Part shown: positions 58,268 through 64,000 of the stretch, in pieces
Layout: every line of letters begins with the position of its first letter
Position numbering within the stretch: position 1 is the stretch's first letter
From: Laguncularia racemosa
Taxonomy: Eukaryota > Streptophyta > Magnoliopsida > Myrtales > Combretaceae
Direction: 5' to 3'
Length of the DNA stretch: 64,000 nucleotides
NCBI GenBank assembly: GCA_037954665.1
Contig: JBBMOL010000066.1
Location: forward strand, 1,054,001 to 1,118,000
The notes under the pieces: generated by a model
The model's database searches: none
What the model saw: the letters and a program-made list of their open reading frames with translations, nothing else
Told to the model about the DNA's origin: nothing
Made by a program: the position numbers and the translations under genes

Positions 58268-60127
58268 TATCCCCAGCCACAACCTCGCTATCATCTCGTC
58301 TCACTCACACTCTTTGCTCTCACCATTCTCAATTATTCCTTGCTTTTCCTTCTAGTTTGGTGAGTTTTCCTTTCCCATTTATGCCCTACTTTTCTTCATT
58401 TCTAATGGTCATATCGTGTTACTATTGAGCCTAAATTCCGATTCATTTTTCCTAACTTGATTTACACTAAATCTTATGCTCATTTAATGTATATCCTTAA
58501 CTAAGAGTAGGAAAAAATTTATTTTTATCTAATTTGGAGGAGTCACCACCTAATCAAGATCAGAAAAAAAAATATTAACTTAAGACTAATTGAGAAAAGT
58601 ATTCTTAATTTAGCTACTAGTTTGCGTAAAACGTTTAAATAAAACCAAAGATTTTGGAATTAGGGGTTATCATATTAAAACCTTACAGTTGCTACATTAA
58701 CCTTCTAAAATTAAAATTTATTTTTCAAAAAAAAATTTAACTAAAAGAAAATCTATTATTGAGGTCGCCCTATAGGTACTTATGTATTCACTATTTGGGA
58801 TCAGACTAGTCTTAGTTCTAAATTTAAAAAAAATTATTATAGAGAGTAAAATTTATTTATTCATAAAAAAATGTTAAAAAAATTTATACTAAAAGAAAAG
58901 AATTTTTTTATAAAATATTATTATTATTATTAATATTATAGAAAATTCTAAAATGTAAGAAAAAGATAAAAATAATTTTTTAAAGAAAAACATTTTTTTA
59001 TAACAATAACTTTAAAAAAGCATTATTATTATTATTATTACTTTTTTAGACAATTCTAAAATGTAAAACAAAATAACTTTAAAAAATTAAGGAAAATGTT
59101 TTTTTTTATTATAATAATAATAAAAAAGGATAAATCTGGTCAAAGCTACGAATCAAAGCTAGGATAGTAGCTTCTAGCGACAATTTCTAGCAATAGCTTC
59201 GATCCACTAAGAGTGTTGAAATGGTTTGGCGGAAGATGGTGTGTCGATTTACCTAGTTGGTTCGATCTTAAATACTGCGGAAGATGGCAATCGAAGAGGT
59301 GGCCAGTAATGGAGCTTCGGAGTATCACAATTCGAGCTTTCCTCAATGTTTCTAGACTAAAGCAAGGTACTTCGTAGGCTTTTCAACAATAGGGAAACTA
59401 ATGGAGGTGGTGGTTTTTCCTAAAAGTGGTTTATGGAAGCTAATTCTTAAAGAGAGAGAAGATGTAGTTAGAGAGAGAAATGGGTGAAAAGCTTTGAAAT
59501 GAAAGTGATTTTCTATGAATTTGTGTCTTGGACGAAGAATTGAGGGCCCTATTTATACTAACCAAGGTTAGATTAAGCATGGAAGGTGGATATTTGCAAT
59601 GAATTTAATTTTTTGAATTAATGGGTCTTATATTTATGATTTTAAATTCAATGCATTTGGCCATGAAAGATTGGTCTAATTGTGCTCCTAATGAATCGTC
59701 CTTTACTAAAAACATTCGCGGAAGCTTCGATTTTGTCTAAATTAAGCTAGATGTGTAAGAATTATTGAGCTAGATGTCTAAATCGATTTTGTGCGGGATG
59801 ATTTTTTTTTTCCATTTTTCATGCCGATTTTAGCTAATTAATTAAGTGTATTTTGACTGATTTTTGGCTTAGATGCATAGTAAGGAATGTGATTTTCATG
59901 ATTTTACCATTTGGTGAAATCATGAAAAAAAAAAAGGGTAAAAAATGCTCTAAAAGTGATCATCCTAAGAAGGAAAAATAAGTGAATCATGGTTAGAGGA
60001 AGAAGATGACGAATAGTAAAAACATGTGTTTAAAACACGTTTTCTTAACTGTTTGCTAGATGGAGAAAACATGTTTTGAACACACATTTTCTTAATTGTT
60101 TGCTAGAAAAAGAAAACGTGTGCTCAA
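58268..60127. repeat. Unit 1 part Q: host flank plus truncated Tat-like LTR
   Basis: 58268-58422 matches 14587-14741, the 155 bp of host DNA left of the Tat-like element, up to GTGTTAC. 58423-60127 then matches the LTR from TATTGAGCC. The AGGAG site occupied by Gypsy-2 at 14.9 kb is empty here (GGAGGAGTCACC). It stops within the palindromic block of the LTR (AACGTGTGCTCAA), some 170 bp before the true LTR end. Confidence 0.88.
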
Positions 60128-61268
60128 AGTGAAAGAGACTTTTTTAAAAAAAAAAAATAGTAACAGTATAAATATTAATAAAATTTTAATATATAAAAAT
60201 ATAAATGGTATTTATTTAAAAAATACTTATTATGATTAACATATATTAAAAATTATTAATAATTATATATTACTTATCAAAACACGTTATATATTAATAT
60301 TAATGATTTTTTTTTTTCAAAAAAAAAAAGCCTTGTATTTATTCTATGCTTTTCATGCAATAGGGCTTTGGAAAAAGTCAAGTTCATATTGTATCCTTTT
60401 TTCCCCCAAATAAGTTCATATTACATCAAATTAACAATTTAATTTTGGCCAAAATTAATAGCAATTTACCTCATCTTGAAGATTTACTATTTAGAAAGAT
60501 GAAATAAAAAGTGGGTGTTTCAAATATCCATCTTCTTTGTATGCTCAAAAGAAAGTAATTGTTATAATTATGATTATTTATTTGAACAAGTTTTTCTTTT
60601 CTTTTTATAAATGTTTAATAATTAATAAATGACAATAACTAAGACTATTGTAAACTAATGTAAGAATGCTAACCTTCAAACTGGATAGATCAAATTCAAT
60701 CTCCCCTTCTAATAAGTTGTAGTATTATGTATTGATAGAGAAGTTTTAGACTGATAAATATTTACAACGCAATTATAGAGGAAGAGAAAAATAGAAAACA
60801 TAATTATTTACTTAGAAAACACCAATGAACTTATAGTGAAAAATTGCGAGAGTGAAGTGAAGTAAGAAATTAGCTATTATTAAAATAGAATGTTTTTTTT
60901 TTTTTAGTATGAAAATGGATTCTCTCTTATATTTAAATCCTAATACAAAAGTATATATAACTTCAAATAAATCTAGATTTCATCAAATTCAAAACAATCA
61001 CAATAGAGAATAGGGATGTCCTGGTTGACCGCTAAGTACCAGCAGCTTGACCTAGGCCTTCCTAGTTCCTACAATCGACCGGCCAGCCATCAACCAACCG
61101 GTAGAATACCAACAACATGTCCTCTCCTCCGAATTTCGCTTTGCATTCATTTCGGATTTCATAATAACCTGCGTAGAGCATACATTACCAACCAATTGAA
61201 TTCAATATATGAATCACAATCCAATGATCAAGGGAATTAGATCAACTTCATACCATTCATCAAAAGTG

Positions 61269-63123
61269 TCTTATATCCCCAGCCACAACCTCGCTATCAT
61301 CTCGTCTCACTCACACTCTTTGCTCTCACCATTCTCAATTATTCCTTGCTTTTCCTTCTAGTTTGGTGAGTTTTCCTTTCCCATTTATGCCCTACTTTTC
61401 TTCATTTCTAATGGTCATATCGTGTTACTGTTGAGCCTAAATTCCGATTCATTTTTCCTAACTTGATTTACACTAAATCTTATGCTTATTTAATGTATAT
61501 CCTTAACTAAGATTAGGAAAAAATTTATTTTTATCTAATTTGGAGGAGTCACCACCTAATCAAGATCAGAAAAAAAAAATATTAACTTAAGACTAATTGA
61601 GAAAATTATTCTTAATTTAGCTACTAGTTTGCGTAAAACGTTTAAATAAAACCAAAGATTTTGGAACTAGGGGTTATCATATTAAAACCTTACAGTTGCT
61701 ACATGAACCTTCTAAAATTAAAATTTATTTTTCAAAAAAAAAATTAACTAAAAGAAAATCTATTATTGAGGTCGCCCTGTAGGTACTTATGTATTCACTA
61801 TTTGGGATCAGACTAGTCTTAGTTCTAAATTTAAAAAAAAAATTATTATAGAGAGTAAAATTTATTTATTCATAAAAAAATTTATACTAAAAGAAAAGAA
61901 ATTTTTTATAAAATATTATTATTATTATTAATATTATAGAAAATTCTAAAATGTAAGAAAAAGATAAAAATAATTTTTTAAAGAAAAACATTTTTTTATA
62001 ACAATAACTTTAAAAAAGCATTATTATTATTATTATTACTTTTTTAGACAATTCTAAAATGTAAAACAAAATAACTTTAAAAAAATTAAGGAAAATGTTT
62101 TTTTTATTATAATAATAATAAAAAAGGATAAATCTGGTCAGAGCTACGAATCAAAGCTAGGATAGTAGCTTCTAGCGACAATTTCTAGCAATAGCTTCGA
62201 CCCACTAAGAGTGTTGAAATGGTTTGGCGGAAGATGGTGTGTCGATTTACCTAGTTGGTTCGATCTTAAATACTGCGGAAGATGGCAATCGAAGAGGTGG
62301 CCAGTAATGGAGCTTCGGAGTATCACAATTCGAGCTTTCCTCAATGTTTCTAGACTAAAGCAAGGTACTTCGTAGGCTTTTCAACAATAGGGAAACTAAT
62401 GGAGGTGGTGGTTTTTCCTAAAAGTGGTTTATGGAAGCTAATTCTTAAAGAGAGAGAAGATGTAGTTAGAGAGAGAAATGGGTGAAAAGCTTTGAAATGA
62501 AAGTGATTTTCTATGAATTTGTGTCTTGGACGAAGAATTGAGGGCCCTATTTATACTAACCAAGGTTAGATTAAGCACGGAAGGTGGATATTTGCAATGA
62601 ATTTAATTTTTTGAATTAATGGGTCTTATATTTATGATTTTAAATTCAATGCATTTGGCCATGAAAGATTGGTCTAATTGTGCTCCTAATGAATCGTCCT
62701 TTACTAAAAACATTCGCGGAAGCTTCGATTTTGTCTAAATTAAGCTAGATGTGTAAGAATTATTGAGCTAGATGTCTAAATCGATTTTGTGCGGGATGAT
62801 TTTTTTTTTCCATTTTTCATGCCGATTTTAGCTAATTAATTAAGTGTATTTTGACTGATTTTTGGCTTAGATGCATAGTAAGGAATGTGATTTTCATGAT
62901 TTTACCATTTGGTGAAATCATGAAAAAAAAAGGGTAAAAAATGCTCTAAAAGTGATCATCTTAAGAAGGAAAAATAAGTGAATCATGGTTAGAGGAAGAA
63001 GATGACGAATAGTAAAAACATGTGTTTAAAACACGTTTTCTTAACTGTTTGCTAGATGGAGAAAACATGTTTTGAACACACATTTTCTTAATTGTTTGCT
63101 AGAAAAAGAAAACGTGTGTTCAA
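61269..63123. repeat. Unit 2 part Q: same LTR junction repeated
   Basis: Same structure as in unit 1. The LTR starts TGTTGAGCC at 61429 and is cut at the same base near 63123, showing that the whole unit was duplicated after part Q was in place. Confidence 0.88.
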
Positions 63124-64000
63124 AGTGAAAGAGACTTTTTTTAAAAAAAAAAATAGTAACAGTATAAATATTAATAAAATTTTAATATATAAAAATATAA
63201 ATGGTATTTATTTAAAAAATACTTATTATGATTAACATATATTAAAAATTATTAATAATTATATATTACTTATCAAAACACGTTATATATTAATATTAAT
63301 GATTTTTTTTTTTCAAAAAAAAAAGCCTTGTATTTATTCTATGCTTTTCATGCAATAAGGCTTTGGAAAAAGTCAAGTTCATATTGTATCCTTTTTTCCC
63401 CCAAATAAGTTCATATTACATCAAATTAACAATTTAATTTTGGCCAAAATTAATAGCAATTTACCTCATCTTGAAGATTTACTATTTAGAAAGATGAAAT
63501 AAAAAGTGGGTGTTTCAAATATCCATCTTCTTTGTATGCTCAAAAGAAAGTAATTGTTATAATTATGATTATTTATTTGAACAAGTTTTTCTTTTCTTTT
63601 TATAAATGTTTAATAATTAATAAATGACAATAACTAAGACTATTGTAAACTAATGTAAGAATGCTAACCTTCAAACTGGATAGATCAAATTCAATCTCCC
63701 CTTCTAATAAGTTGTAGTATTATGTATTGATAGAGAAGTTTTAGACTGATAAATATTTACAACGCAATTATAGAGGAAGAGAAAAATAGAAAACATAATT
63801 ATTTACTTAGAAAACACCAATAAACTTATAGTGAAAAAATTGCGAGAGTGAAGTGAAGTAAGAAATTAGCTATTATTAAAATAGAATATTTTTTTTTTTT
63901 TAGTATGAAAATGGATTCTCTCTTATATTTAAATCCTAATACAAAAGTATATATAACTTCAAATAAATCTAGATTTCATCAAATTCAAAACAATCACAAT

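Larger units (their letters stand above)
57128..64000. repeat. 3.0-kb tandem array, 2.3 units to window end
   Basis: Units start at AGTGAAAGAGACTTTTTT: 57128, 60128 and 63124, so periods are 3000 and 2996 bp. The third unit is cut by the window edge. Units 2 and 3 share differences from unit 1 (for example TTAGACTGATAAATATTTAC against TTAGATGGATAAATATTTAC). Each unit has a unique part P (57128-58267 in unit 1, AT-rich, no clear gene) and a part Q copied from the Tat-like LTR junction. Open stretches at 58010-58234 and 61016-61240 are repeated with the unit and have no recognised similarity. Confidence 0.93.

Overview
The window is nuclear DNA of a flowering plant, probably a eudicot. It is AT-rich and dominated by LTR retrotransposons, with plant-type primer sites (TGGTATCAGAGC, complementary to initiator Met-tRNA), a CACTA-type terminal repeat and a few fragments of plant gene families (PB1 domain, FAR1-like, possibly BAG-like). 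There is no bacterial-style gene organisation and only one nearly intact long coding region. Element names used here (Gypsy-1a, Copia-B and so on) are local labels.

Left part (1-14.7 kb). A decayed plus-strand Ty3/gypsy element (Gypsy-1a, 1-2912, cut by the window edge) abuts a decayed minus-strand Ty1/copia element (Copia-C, about 2913-7650). An AT-rich stretch follows, holding a small CACTA-like element (10518-11002), a (CA)n run and a 21-base G run.

Middle (14.7-40.9 kb). A minus-strand Tat/Ogre-like Ty3/gypsy element spans 14742-40941. It has 1.9-2.0 kb LTRs, a DUF7745-like gag start, two RNase H domains and a 3' untranslated region made of ~82-bp tandem repeats. Three other elements lie inside it: Gypsy-2 (14868-21194, in one LTR), which itself contains Gypsy-1b (17566-20557); a solo LTR (26487-27985); and Gypsy-D (28682-32726). 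Each insertion is supported by TG...CA ends and a 5-bp target duplication, exact for three and 4/5 for two. The nest can therefore be unwrapped in order of age.

Right part (40.9-64 kb). The large element lies beside what looks like a 3' splice site and last exon of a BAG-like host gene. A FAR1-like fragment follows. Next comes a decayed RE1/Ale-like copia (Copia-A, 43627-54920), interrupted by a young copia (Copia-B, 44201-50697) with about 98% identical LTRs and a 1338-codon gag-pol broken by one stop. Host sequence resumes with unrecognised minus-strand exons and two well-supported exons of a PB1-domain gene (56476-56974). The window ends in a ~3.0-kb tandem array (57128 to the edge). Each unit carries a copied piece of the Tat-like LTR together with 155 bp of the host flank beside the 14.7-kb insertion.

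The genes do not form a pathway; the biology is transposon nesting and decay. The least-explained signals are (i) palindromic ACACGGCCGTGT-type modules shared by unrelated elements in their control or leader regions, (ii) repeated primer-binding sites at the LTR ends of two gypsy families, and (iii) the LTR-carrying 3-kb tandem array.
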